A stretch of DNA of 64,000 nucleotides from Trachythela sp. YZ-2020 (Eukaryota; Cnidaria; Anthozoa; Malacalcyonacea; Clavulariidae): contig JADLSH010000363.1 of NCBI GenBank assembly GCA_016169945.1, positions 1,116,001 through 1,180,000 of the forward strand, written 5' to 3'. This document shows positions 32,200-43,033 of this stretch, in pieces. The translations under genes were made by a program, and so were the position numbers. The notes under the pieces are model-generated. The model was not told the DNA's origin and searched no databases. It was given only the letters and a program-made list of their open reading frames with translations. The first letter of the stretch is position 1; every line of letters starts with the position of its first letter.

Positions 32200-32691
32200 A
32201 TGAGTCGGAATTTCACAAGAACGGTGAGTATTGTATATATAGTTCAATTACATGGTTTATATACCTTAATGAATTGATCCGGCTCTCGAGATGTTAGGAA
32301 GTTAGGAAGACTAATGCTAATTCATTTTGATTGTAATTTTGTATTCAAGCGCTGGCGGTGCCTAAATACGAGTACGCGTATTTCAATAATGAATTATTTT
32401 AACCAACTAGTATATTAAACAAAATTATTCCGCATGAGATTTAAGATATTTCGATTTTTTTACATGTAATGACATGTTGACGTGAGATAGTAGGGATTGT
32501 CACACAAGATTGACTCGCAAATATATATTAATACACATCCCCCGAAAGCAATATCGTGTGTTTAAAAAACTGTATCTTTATCTATATACGATCATATTGT
32601 AATTATTTGTAATTTCGTTGTCTCTATATAGCAGTCGGCCTTGAGTCCGTCTTTATGTCATGACCCTGATCGATGCGCCGATAACTCATAA
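32200..32691 (+). promoter_or_regulatory. Spliced upstream ORF overlapping the SERTA gene 1 start
   Basis: An ATG at 32200 opens 8 codons (start M-S-R-N-F-T-R-T) before a GT donor at 32224. Joined to the acceptor at 32630-32631 it continues for 19 codons and stops at 32689-32691, 30 nt past the main ATG (32660) in another frame. A minimal ATG-TCA-TGA also occurs at 32655. This suggests translational control, if the 5' exon is really used. Confidence 0.5.
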
Positions 32692-33594
32692 AGATCCTAA
32701 CTTTATAATGGAAACCCAATTAATCGACGATTCATCGTTCCTCTACGAATGGAAAACAGCGGAACAAGATTTAGAATTTCTGGATTACACTTACTGTTTC
32801 GAAGGTAAAATGGCCCTACTTAGTCATAGACGCTTTAGTGTCAAATTTCTAGCCATCTTTTGTTGGGCCGAGACAATTACTTGCCCAGGCATGGAATTTA
32901 ATTGACGCGGTACATATATATGATATAACTACATCCTACATGTATAGTTTACCAAATATTATCTTTCCCTAAGTATACCTAAGTGCAGAATATTATATGT
33001 TTAAAACTGTTGACTCATAAATATTTTGTAATGTTTGTCTCGTATTGCATTATAGTCGATAACCCAAACAAACGCAAGGCATCGAAGGCTGCAACGACAA
33101 CAACAATATCCTTACCGGAGGACGGCAGCAATAAAAACTCAGACGAAACACAGACAATTTTAAATTTATCACTCAACAAACTACAACGCATTGAAGACCC
33201 CGAAAGCTGTTTGCGCAGGACTGTTTTAATAAGCAATACTATCAAACGCTTACGAAGTCCGAGCGAACTTAGGATTTTAAACAAAGACAAAGAGACGGCC
33301 GCCAGCTGCTGTTTCACATGCGCTCTGCCTTGCAAAAGGCCACGCTTACAAGTCACAGATCTACTCAATTCAATCACGGACCATTTAAATGGTGATTACG
33401 ACCACGGGATAATTACGAAGCAAGATAGTACAAATATGCAGGAAATATGCAATCAGAGAATAAACTCTGCTGACAGCTCTTTATGCCACCTTCCGCTAAC
33501 TCTTACTCCGCCAGACGAAACGAAACGAAATTGTGACCCCGTACGGTTTAATGGAATAGAACTTCCAAATGTGATATGCGCTCTTGAAACATAA
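32660..33594 (+). CDS. SERTA-domain protein 1
   Basis: Coding exons 32660-32804 and 33056-33594 join in phase to give 227 residues; a 5' noncoding exon ending at 32223 is likely. The SERTA motif lies at about residues 81-115 with ILNLSLNKLQRIEDPE and CLRRTVLISNTIKRLR, matching the S-LxKL..PxLRRxVLIxNTLR pattern of SERTAD/TRIP-Br/CDCA4 proteins. An NKRKASK basic stretch just after the splice junction could be a nuclear signal. SERTA proteins are transcriptional co-regulators tied to E2F/cyclin-CDK4 control and PHD/bromodomain partners (family knowledge). Outside the SERTA motif I recognise no domain. A second SERTA gene lies 6 kb away on the other strand. Orthology to a given SERTAD member cannot be stated. 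Confidence 0.82.
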
Positions 33595-35507
33595 AAGGTC
33601 GAAGAGTTATTCTTTTCGGAAGTACTAAAAGCCTTAGGAAGAAGGGTTACCTATATCAGAAGATCAAGTTTAACCGCAAACTAATTTTTCCTCGACCATT
33701 TGTTGACATTTTGTACACAATGAACATGTACAAAATGATGCATACAATTATATTTGAGGTGTTCCTTACGCCGCCCACAGGTTTGAAATACTATCAGTAC
33801 AATATCGGAATCACTCATTAAGATAGTTAAATATCAGTTTCCCAAGCCAGGTAAATACTAATATACTATAGCAGTATAGTACTATATAGGCTTTATCAGG
33901 GATGAAAGTGCTTAGAAGTTAGATTTTAGTGAACTCTCAAATCGGCTTTTTCACTTTCGATATGAACTGAAGGGTGCATGGAGATAAGGCAGCAAAGCAA
34001 CTCATGTGTGCAGTGAAGTGCGCGAAATAGACATTGTTATAGTTGAACTACCAGGCACAAATATTATAGAATCTCTACTAATCTAGCTAAGCCTAGTTAG
34101 GAATTGAAAAAGTGCTTAATGATTCTTGGATCGTGAATTTGCCTTTTTCAAATGTTCCTCAAAATTGCATTGACAATGGCAATTTAATCGTGCTACATTG
34201 CGAAATAATCTTCAATTTGAATATTGGACAACACTTCACAATATCTGAAATGACAGATATAAGTATGATTACTTCCCCCATAAAGTAGGTGTAAAAATTA
34301 CAATCAATCTCAATCCGGTTACTAGGGGAAAAGGATTCCGTCGACTACCGAAGATCCTACTTTTCCAGGTCTGGTTTGGTAAAACTTAAGGCTATGTTAC
34401 GCATCTGCACAGAGCCATGATGTTATGTGGAAATGTACGCACAGAAAACATTGAACATGGCCCACGTTTAACTTCGCCGACATTCTCATTCTCATTCATT
34501 TCTTTGTTGCCTTTTGGGCATGTTTAGCCGCAACGTAAAACGAGATTCATGCTCACAATTTCTGTGCGAATATACTTCTTTACCTAACATCGCTCTGTGT
34601 CCGAAATTGCGTTGCAAGATACAGCGAAAATAGCCTCGTGTAACACAAATGAATAGATAAAGAAACCGGTTGTGGAAACAAAAACGCGACCGTTCTTAAC
34701 ATCGTGCATCAATGCAAACGATGCACATTGTTATCTAATAACCTAACCACTATATTGATACATATTCGTTCAACTGTAATTGACTTCCAATTACTGTTAT
34801 GGACTTCCAATTACAATTATGTCTCGGAACAGAGAATAGAGAACAGAGAATTAGAGCAATAGAGAAATAGAGCAGTATATACAAAACCATTTGACATCAA
34901 ACTTCGCCAGTCTGAAAATACAAGTAGAGAATACCGTAGTAGGTTTAGTTAGAGAATTAGTTGATGAAAAATTCAAAATTGAATTTGAGATCAAAATCAA
35001 TGATTAGTGCCTTACAAAGTAGTCAAAATCAAAACCGAATCACAATGGCTAAAATTTGACTTAACACAAAAACAAAAAAGAAAACTATTTCCGCTTGTTC
35101 TTCACGATCCTTTAGGCTGAAAGTCACGGAGAAATCTTGTTTTCTCTAATTTCTTCTTTATGTTGTTTGGAATAGGTTACATCAGCGAAATTTTGAATAC
35201 TGTCACAATCCATGCACTAGTGAATTGGTTTTAGTCTTTTCAATTGAGAAGACATCTTGAGGACTGAGCAATTTGTCAATATTTCGGTCAGACTTAAAGG
35301 CCTAGGATGAAAAACTGAAAATCATTTGAATTGAGCGAGTTAGGCGAGGTGTAATATTTGAACAGTACGTGTAACGTTAGTCTCGACGTAGGCGGACTTG
35401 AATCTTCTTGTGGGAGTATAACTATTTCAAAGAACACTAGTGGCTCCTCTGATCGCATTGCATGGAGCATCTCGAGCACTACATTGCAGTACACAGTATA
35501 GACACTT
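33595..35507. other. Intergenic between the SERTA genes, part 1
   Basis: 34440-34630 is a dispersed repeat (TTGTTGCCTTTTGGGCATGT..TTTAGCC..ACATCGCTCTGTGTCCGAAATTGCGTTG) that recurs at about 53560-53765. The rest is AT-rich without recognisable genes. Confidence 0.55.
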
Positions 35508-35745
35508 AAGGCAATTTTCCATTACGGTCGTTTTGCCCGCGCGGGCGAAGCGACCGATTCGATCGAATCACGTGAATAATTAGTCGCGCGGGCACGCCAA
35601 GAAAGTTGAATGTAGTTCAACTTTCAGGCGTGTCCGCGAGGTGTAAAGCGGACAAAAAAATCTCATGCTAGACACCTACAGCGAAAGTTGAAACATGGTC
35701 GCTCCGCCCGCGCGGTCAAAGCGGCTGTAATGGAAAATTGCCTTT
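35508..35745. mobile_element. 238-bp MITE with AAGGCAATTTTCCATTAC ends
   Basis: Left AAGGCAATTTTCCATTACGG and right CTGTAATGGAAAATTGCCTT are inverted. Inner blocks (CCCGCGCGGGC.AAGCG / CCGCCCGCGCGG) also pair. A TA lies at both outer edges, compatible with a Tc1/mariner-type TA target (inference). Confidence 0.8.
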
Positions 35746-35940
35746 ATGACGCAAAAAAGCAGAGCACTCAAATTAAGCATCGTTATAGAATAAAACCAAA
35801 GGGCATAGTCAGGTTCTAATTCAGTTGTGCATTTTCATAATCGTTAAATCCTGTAGTTCTATGTCTCTATGAGTATGTCTGGTTTCAAGTTTTAAAGCGG
35901 ATTTAAGCTCTCATAATGTTATTGTCTTACAAATTACCTA

Positions 35941-36112
35941 AAGGCTGATTTCATTCAGTGCAAAATGTCGCGCGATCGACCTTTTGCGATCGTTTTCTTT
36001 TGAATTATGAGCCTTCGACCGGATCCGTTCCAGTCGAGGGCTCATAATTCAAAAGAAAACGATCGCAAAAGGTCGATCGCGCGACATTTTGCACTGAATG
36101 GAAATCAGCCTT
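35941..36112. mobile_element. 172-bp near-perfect palindrome MITE with TA flanks
   Basis: AAGGCTGATTTCATTCAGTG and CACTGAATGGAAATCAGCCTT frame arms of about 78 bp that match almost base for base, including GTCGCGCGATCGACCTTTTG. A short loop (about 36026-36036) joins them. TA flanks each end. No coding capacity. Confidence 0.88.
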
Positions 36113-36220
36113 TACATAGTTTCGATTTCAATTTTCAACTCACTCTTAATTAAGTGTTCAATGCTTCCCACATGCATTGTCATTGACTGGGTGCTGATAT
36201 CTTCAACGTGCAGGGGGTGC

Positions 36221-36505
36221 CTGTCGTGGTTTGTGTCTGAACTACCTGAAAAAGCCGGATATCTCAAACGTGGGGTCCAATGCAGTCAAAGTGTAGGTTA
36301 CAGGTGTAGGTAGTATTTTACAATAAGCTGTCGTGACTACTCGTGATTTGTGTCTGAACTACCTGAAAAAGATATCTCAAACGTGAAGTTCAGTGTCGGT
36401 AATATTCTACACTAAGCTGTCGTGGTTGGTATCTGAACTACCTGAAAAGATTAAAAACCGCACTACGAAGTTTCGAGCGAAGGAGGTTACAATCTTTTTC
36501 AGGTA
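36221..36505. repeat. Tandem/foldback repeat related to 7500-7790
   Basis: TGTCGTGGTTTGTGTCTGAACTACCTGAAAAA..ATATCTCAAACGTGGGGTCC is present about three times, and the block ends with an inverted TTTTTCAGGTAGACACAAACCACG near 36494-36520. Confidence 0.75.
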
Positions 36506-36520
36506 GACACAAACCACGGC

Positions 36521-38130
36521 AGCTTACTGACTGGCGAAATAGGCCCAGCGCTAGGTTATTCGTTAGCTGAAACAGTGTTCCAACAGTTTTGGAGTTGTAC
36601 TGTTAGAACATCTTGTCTATATGGATCGAGTGCACACTCTCACTGTTATGCTGTGGCCGTCTGAAGTTCAGGCTATTCTTTGGCTATGCATGGCTATACT
36701 CGTGTGCCAATTGCCTAATATGTTTACATGATGATAGATGTTTACATCTTTTATCAATGTATTTCTTTATGCATTTTATATTTGAATCTGAATGAAAAAT
36801 AGTGTATAAAAACAAACAATAATAAAAGATGTAAACGTCGCATGATCTGAAATGGCAAATTTGCATACGAAATTGAAGAGGTCTACATTGGACTATGACA
36901 GTGTTAATGATTAAAATTGGGCAGTGAACTTTAATTTGTATCGATAAAACGTTAGGTTATTAAATAGCACTTTAATAGACGTTTAAGCCTTCTAGACCAA
37001 GGGCTTTGACAGCTAAAATCAGAGAAACAATTCCTAACAAGTGTTCCTAACCCATATAACTAGAGCTTGGATTTGGTATAGATAAAGGGTTTTAATATAG
37101 GTGTTTTGAAATTAGGTAATAGGGAGATAATTACTATAGTCTATATCATTGGTCAAATTTCTATAATTATGATCATTTCAAAACAAAAACAAAGTGTAAA
37201 AAATGTAACATTTATTTAGGATAGTTATATATTTGTTGCAAGTAAGTTAAATGGCATACAGAATAGATGCATAAATTATTCGGTTATTAGATTTATTCTA
37301 ATTATTATTATTCTAATTATTATTATATTAGTATAGTGTATTGTAATATTATGTATTCAGTATTTGTATAGTGATTAGTGATATGTATTTGCATACGTAG
37401 AATATAGAAATATATTCTGTATTATATAAAAGTGAACTTCAGTCAAATTTTCAGTCAGAGATTCGAATTACTAGCGTATATTTCGATGACTGGGGGGAAC
37501 TGTGCGCCCTTATATATACGTAGCCCTTACTAGACTTACTACACGAAGGAAACCAGATTACCCAGAGAAAACTAACCTTTGAGAAAACCTGTGGTGTTTG
37601 GCAGTGGCGGCGCTAGTGGTGGAAAGGAGGACAAGTCGAGCGCCAGAGGTGCGAGAAACATTTAGGGGGGTCAGGGAGCATGCTCCCTCCGGAAAATTTT
37701 GAAATCCAGAGTTCCTGAAATGCCATTTCCTTTATTTTGGGGTGAAATTTTCTGGGGGAGTATGCCCTCACACCCCCCTAAAGGTCTCACGCCTTCGTCC
37801 TCCTCGTCCCACTGTAAACTCTGAGATTTGTAGCCCCCTCAATCCAAAAATTGCTCCGCGGTCCTTGTTCTGACTTCTGAGTATTCTCAAATCCAAGGAG
37901 AAAATTTTAATCAGAAAACTGCATGCATATTGCAGGAATGAAACACCAATATAGCCAATCATAGCTCAAGCTTAAGAAGGCAACATGGATGGACGGGCTA
38001 TGGTGTTGCTAATCCAAGTGAGTAGATATATACGCAATTTAAGACCTAACCAGGAACGGTTGTGAAAAATGCAACACTAGGTCCTCTGGCAGGAATTGAA
38101 CCCACGGCCCTGCGATTGCGATGGTGTTGC
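36521..38130. other. Intergenic between the SERTA genes, part 2
   Basis: 36770-36850 has an inverted pair around AAAAGATGTAAACATC. 37600-37790 is a repeat fragment (GTGGCGGCGCTAGTGG .. GGAAAATTTTGAAATCC .. CACCCCCCTA). 38080-38115 matches, in reverse, the B-box-like segment at about 24604-24640. No gene supported. Confidence 0.5.
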
Positions 38131-38218
38131 TAGTCTCCTACGCAGCGTGATCGCGGGTGCGAGGTAGCTCGGGAGCTTAATTTACCTCGCACCCGCGATC
38201 AGGCTGCGTAGGAGACTA
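38131..38218. mobile_element. 88-bp palindrome (TAGTCTCCTACGCAGC ends)
   Basis: TAGTCTCCTACGCAGCGTGATCGCGGGTGCGAGGTA and TACCTCGCACCCGCGATCAGGCTGCGTAGGAGACTA pair with one bulge. The 16-bp centre is AGCTCGGGAGCTTAATT-like. A short foldback element. Confidence 0.8.
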
Positions 38219-38689
38219 TGGTATTGCGGAATGCGAAGATTCCAGCGACAACGAATCCTTTTCCAAAACAAGCTTAAATTAATCCCACATTTCCAACCCC
38301 CTTGCGTAATCTGCTCCCTGATTTCTCTCCCACCCGTCAGCTGAACTAGAAGGGAGATAGCGGAAAACTTGAAAAAAATCGTAAACAAAGCATTTTGCAT
38401 CATTCACTGCATTCTGTGCAAAAAGAGCTGCGCATAGGTGTAGCATGAATTTTCACAAGAGGATTGAAATATTGCAACACTGGGCCAGTCTGGGGAAATT
38501 TTTCCTTCCCACTCTATGACATACAGTTTTCAAACAGAGGCCTTCAAGAGCCCTAACTTGAGAAAGGGCCCTACATCAACTTTTGGGGGAGCCCCCTCTG
38601 TGAGCCCAACGAGGTATTGAAACTCAACCTACTTGAGCAACTATTAGTCTAAAGTGATCCGTCTCTGTTGTGCTCTCTCCATTCAGAGG

Positions 38690-39067
38690 CGTAGCCACAG
38701 GGGGGGGTGCCCCCCACTCTCCTTCACGACCACCTTCTAGATATGTTTAAATCGGATGAGAAATGTTGGGGGGGAGGGGCGTGTGCACAACATTTTACCG
38801 TCGCTAGCAAATTTGATTGCATTTCAGGCATTGTAAAGGCTCTTTTCCACTCATCACAAAACCAACTCGCAAACTCGCTACGAGTTCTTGCATGTGATTA
38901 AAATAAACTGTAGAGCATTGTGATTGGATGAAAGTACTCGCAGCGAGCTGGTTTTTGCGACGAGTGGAAAAGAGCCTTAAGAGGCCTGTCCTCCACCAAA
39001 AAACAGTATTTTCTTAATGACGTCATAAATTGTCCCCATCACTTCTGTCTTGCTGGCTACACCACTG
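38690..39067. mobile_element. Repeat with GGCGTAGCCAC / GGCTACACC ends, interrupted by a MITE
   Basis: AGGCGTAGCCACAGGGGGGG at the left and TGGCTACACCACTG at the right are partly inverted. The interior carries G-run sequence and the nested element 38835-38979. Confidence 0.5.
38835..38979. mobile_element. MITE with AAGGCTCTTTTCCACTC ends, copy 1
   Basis: AAGGCTCTTTTCCACTCATC and GACGAGTGGAAAAGAGCCTT are inverted ends. The centre (CTACGAGTTCTTGCATGTGATTAAAATAAACTG) is shared with copy 2 at 62535-62692. Confidence 0.9.
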
Positions 39068-39683
39068 TCTCCATTAGACTTTTTCATAAATGAGTACTAG
39101 CTAGTATTTGGCAATATACTGTTCCATTCAACTTCGGTCTAGTTATGGTTACCAAATCATTATCACTGATGTGAAATAGTACTAGTTTAGCTTTCTCTTT
39201 TGTGCCCAAGTCAGTTGTATTGTATGCAAATCAGTCTTTATTGATTACAGTCATATATTGGCCCCCTTTTCATGGTTGGGCCCACTACAACCAAAAGATA
39301 ACCAGGCTATTACATACCACAAAAGAGTACCAGCATGCAAACAGCAGGAAATGGCACCAATGTGCAATAACCAGCCTCAAAGCTTATTCTAACCAGTTTT
39401 ACTGTGTGAATAACACTCAGATATCTTAATAAATCATAATTTAAGAGACCTGTTTAGTTTTAATAAATTTAATCCTTTAATAAGTTACTTACACATAAGC
39501 TTTACATATGTTTACAAACCCTACAAAAGCATCTTACAAAAAACCTTATAAATACTGTAGACAAACTATAAAATGACTCGGTCCCACAGTAAAAGTATAA
39601 ATATGTACATTCAACTATAAACACTGCCAACTTCGGATGCAAGGTCTATTAACCATCAAATTGTCATGGTCAATAAAATGCAA

Positions 39684-40481
39684 TCAAATTCCGACCAACA
39701 CTTGCATAATTTGATCGAGATCGTCTGCGAATGTGTTTTCCGTAGATTTCCCAAGTTTAAGATCATCGCTACACCGTTTAGTAAAAGTTGATAAAGTTGT
39801 AGGTTTGTATATTAAATTATCACCCTCATCGCCACATGGCAATTGTAGACCCCCTTCTTGCCATGCCAAGGTAGCATCAAAATCATACAAAGAAATGTCC
39901 ACTTCAGCAAAATTTATCTCGCAGGCAGTGGCGCTAACCTCCATAGATGTGATAGAATTTGATGACTGCTCAAATCTGTTTTTAAATTTCATTTCGGTGG
40001 ATTGTGCTAGATCAATAAAGGTGTCATCACTTTTACATGATTTCGCAATGCTTTCGCCAGGGCACCTGTCGCATGTTTCTGAATTGTTTTCGCAAACAAA
40101 CGATCCGTCCCTCGTATCTAAGGGCGAATCCAAACGTTTTTGAGCACTTTCCGTAGAGTTTTGTGTCCCCGCAAGTAGGTAAACCGTAGTATTGTCCGGC
40201 CTCGTGTCCGAATAGTTATTTGTCTTGCCCGAACAATGGCTAAAAGAATTTGCCCCGTTCAGCGTTTTAGTCCGACCTATTTCGATCTCTTGCTCAAGTT
40301 TTCGTATAGTATTCACAATCATTACAGTCTTTCTTAACGAAGGTTCAAGATTGACTCTTGTTTGAGCTTTAGCTAGCTTTGATACGGACATATCCAGTAA
40401 CGTTTCTTTCGGTTGAACTCGGCCATTTTCTTCGAATTTCCGTTTTGAGCTTCGTCGCGGTTTCTCTTTTAAATCGATCAT
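39684..40481 (-). CDS. SERTA-domain protein 2
   Basis: One coding exon of 265 residues from the Met at 40481. A splice acceptor (CATTTAG) lies about 20 bp upstream, so a 5' noncoding or short coding exon is likely; an in-frame Met at 40523 would fall in that intron. Near the N-terminus KPRRSSKRK is a probable nuclear signal. The SERTA motif is at about 27-66 (LLDMSVSKLAKAQ, LEPSLRKTVMIVNTIRKL). The C-terminal DDLDQIMQVLVGI resembles the acidic/hydrophobic C-terminal motif of SERTAD1/2-type proteins, known for transactivation and PHD-bromodomain contact. It is convergent with SERTA gene 1 and shares only the SERTA motif with it. Nuclear transcriptional co-regulator by family. Confidence 0.85.
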   Translation of the reverse strand: MIDLKEKPRRSSKRKFEENGRVQPKETLLDMSVSKLAKAQTRVNLEPSLRKTVMIVNTIRKLEQEIEIGRTKTLNGANSFSHCSGKTNNYSDTRPDNTTVYLLAGTQNSTESAQKRLDSPLDTRDGSFVCENNSETCDRCPGESIAKSCKSDDTFIDLAQSTEMKFKNRFEQSSNSITSMEVSATACEINFAEVDISLYDFDATLAWQEGGLQLPCGDEGDNLIYKPTTLSTFTKRCSDDLKLGKSTENTFADDLDQIMQVLVGI

Positions 40482-40503
40482 GAATCTTGCCGATATCCCC
40501 AAT

Positions 40504-41651
40504 CTAAATGAATAAAACCTCACATGAATATTGCAAGAAGCATTAAAATACCAAGTGTGTGTGATTACTTGACATTAACACGGCCGATTATCAACAAATA
40601 TCAACTGTTTAAATTTGGTAAAGTAACAAAGTCCATTCATTCAAAATTCGAGCGCGACAATGAACGTTCGTTTTATATACATACCGTTTGAAATGGCTGC
40701 AAAACTCAACCAAATAGGAACTTGTTAGCCTTTAAATGCTCGTATATTCCTTTAGAGTACACCAGAAAGCCCGTTTCGTAGTATTTTGAGGATTAAATTG
40801 TAGATATAGTGAGTACAATTAGGGAAGCAAGCAACTGGCAACCGACAGTTCGAGTTCAAATGTTCAACCCACTTATTTCTGTGGGTTCCGTGACAGGTCA
40901 CATGACTGTATATTTAATCAATCAAATTATTTGTCAACAATTTGCAAATATTTCATAATAAACACTATTATATATACAAATAATGTCAAATAACCCCTTG
41001 TGATTGCCATAAGGAGGTGAAATACAAACTAGAGAGTCGGTAAATGTACATTTTTGTTGAATAAAGTTGTATATTTCGGCAAGAAATCGCGGTTTTTCGC
41101 TGACATGTGCTGACGAACATCCGCCCGCACTGTGACGTCATTTCAAAAGACGGAAGAGCATGGGCGCACGCCCAAAACAGGCCAAGGTGAAAGAATTTGT
41201 AAAATTTCACGATAAAATGGTGAATTTTCGAAGAATTTGAAGCGTTCACAGCTGTTATTTGTTGTTTAAAGTTAGTTAGAGTCGATTTAAGATATTTCCA
41301 TTGATAAATGACCAGTATTTAGTGTGTTATTTAGGGAGATAAAATATAGAGTAATTAATAAGCCGAGTAGTATAAAGTTGATTTGCGTAATTGATACATG
41401 ATCTTGTAACCACAATCACGCAACGTATTTTATAATACGAGATCATTTACGTACTGATAACAGATAACTATTACTATGACATAAACAAACATGATAGCTT
41501 TAATAGCTCGTCTACCAGGCTTATCTATCACAAATAATCTTAGATAAAATAGTAGTTGCGATGAAAAAATACTCTTCAACGACTGAAGAACATTTTGACG
41601 TTTGAAATTTCCGGTAGGCTATCGGCCGATTTAAGCTCTAATGTAATGCGC
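40504..41651. other. SERTA gene 2 upstream region
   Basis: About 1.1 kb of mostly single-copy sequence between the SERTA gene 2 acceptor and the transposon end. Expected to hold the 5' exon and promoter of SERTA gene 2. I could not fix the upstream exon. Confidence 0.4.
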
Positions 41652-41815
41652 GAGTCAATTCCTAGAGTTACCATCCCCCCCCCGGGACACCCCTGGGCAT
41701 TTGCTTGACAGACCATTTCCGGCGGCCGGGAATTTGCTTGTAAAAGAAATCCCCGCACCCGGGCATTTGTCCTGGCTGCTAATACCCCCGGGAATTTGAC
41801 ACTTGGGGTGCCTCG
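41652..41815. repeat. Left terminal inverted repeat and subterminal repeats of the 7-kb transposon
   Basis: GAGTCAATTCCTA-type terminus followed by four CCGGG(C/A)ATTTG-like words. The pairing partner is about 48490-48660. Confidence 0.8.
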
Positions 41816-41959
41816 TGGTCTAATTTGTATCTTTAAATACTAAAAGCTTTCATAATAAGATATTTTAAAATATGGACGATTTTGTCGGTAAAGATATTGA
41901 ATTTGTATGTCAATGGCTAAGGGCCGAAAACCTTGAAAAGATTATTGATGTTTTTGAAG

Positions 41960-43033
41960 GTACGTAAATCATTTGAATATGTTGAATATATTTACATGAT
42001 TGATGAGTAGCCATATATGCCGACATGTTTGTATATTTAATAAAAATATGTCTCCACTATAAAAATGTCTGGTGTTTGTGTTTATATTTAATCCACAGGA
42101 TGGTCTCTGTGGTATTTGTTTGACAGGATATTGGTTTAATTATATTAGTCTGCATATAAAAGTGTTGATCAATATTACATTGGCTGCATAAAAATTTAAT
42201 ATTATAAAAGCTAATTGTGCTTAATAGCACGTGTTTATATTTCTGTTAAGTACTGTTCCCTAGCAGTCTAGCACCCAGTGTATATTAAAAGTAGACCTAG
42301 ATAAACTGCTTGTAGTATTTCTATAGTCTACTAAAAAGTATTAAAACACTATTATTTTAAAGTCATATTTTATATACTTTTACATACAATTTACAGTATA
42401 AATTTGGCACCTCAAAATATTCCAATAATCTATATTCAGAGTGGGGATGGGATAAAAAAGCAAGGGATATTCTGGGATTTATAGCAAAACCTTTTGGCAT
42501 AAAGTTATTGATAGATGTGGGTTTTCATCTTTTTTATGTGTCGAACCATATCAGTATTGTATATATTGATATAGTAGAGCAACTATACAATAGGTATCAT
42601 CTGTATAGCATTTGCACTGCACACTTATAATGTATATATAGTATAACATATGTACATGCAGCAAAATAAAAAAAATGTTGTCTTTCTGAGAGCTAAAGTA
42701 CAAATAGTAAAATCCAAAATATGAAACCAAACTGCCTTATTCAGAAGTGTACTGAAAAACTGTCTATAAGATTTTAGCAGAGCAAGTAGTAGAAGAGAAC
42801 ATTTCTGTGCCCAAAGTCGTAGGCGACAGTCCCATCACACACTGTGGTCTTATATTTTAGATTTTACAATCTGTATTTTAGGTTTTGGAAGGTTTTTGCA
42901 GCTGGTAATAGGAAACATATATTTTTACCCTAAATAATTCCAGTACATGCACACAAGATAAAAAAGTGTTTACAAAAATATTATAATGAAGAGCTCATAA
43001 AATACTAAGTAGAACTATGCGGTTCTTGTTTAG
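41960..43033. other. Intron 1 of the transposase gene
   Basis: About 1.07 kb, AT-rich, GTACGT donor and TTTAG acceptor. It splits the SAM domain in phase 1. No other features seen. Confidence 0.6.
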
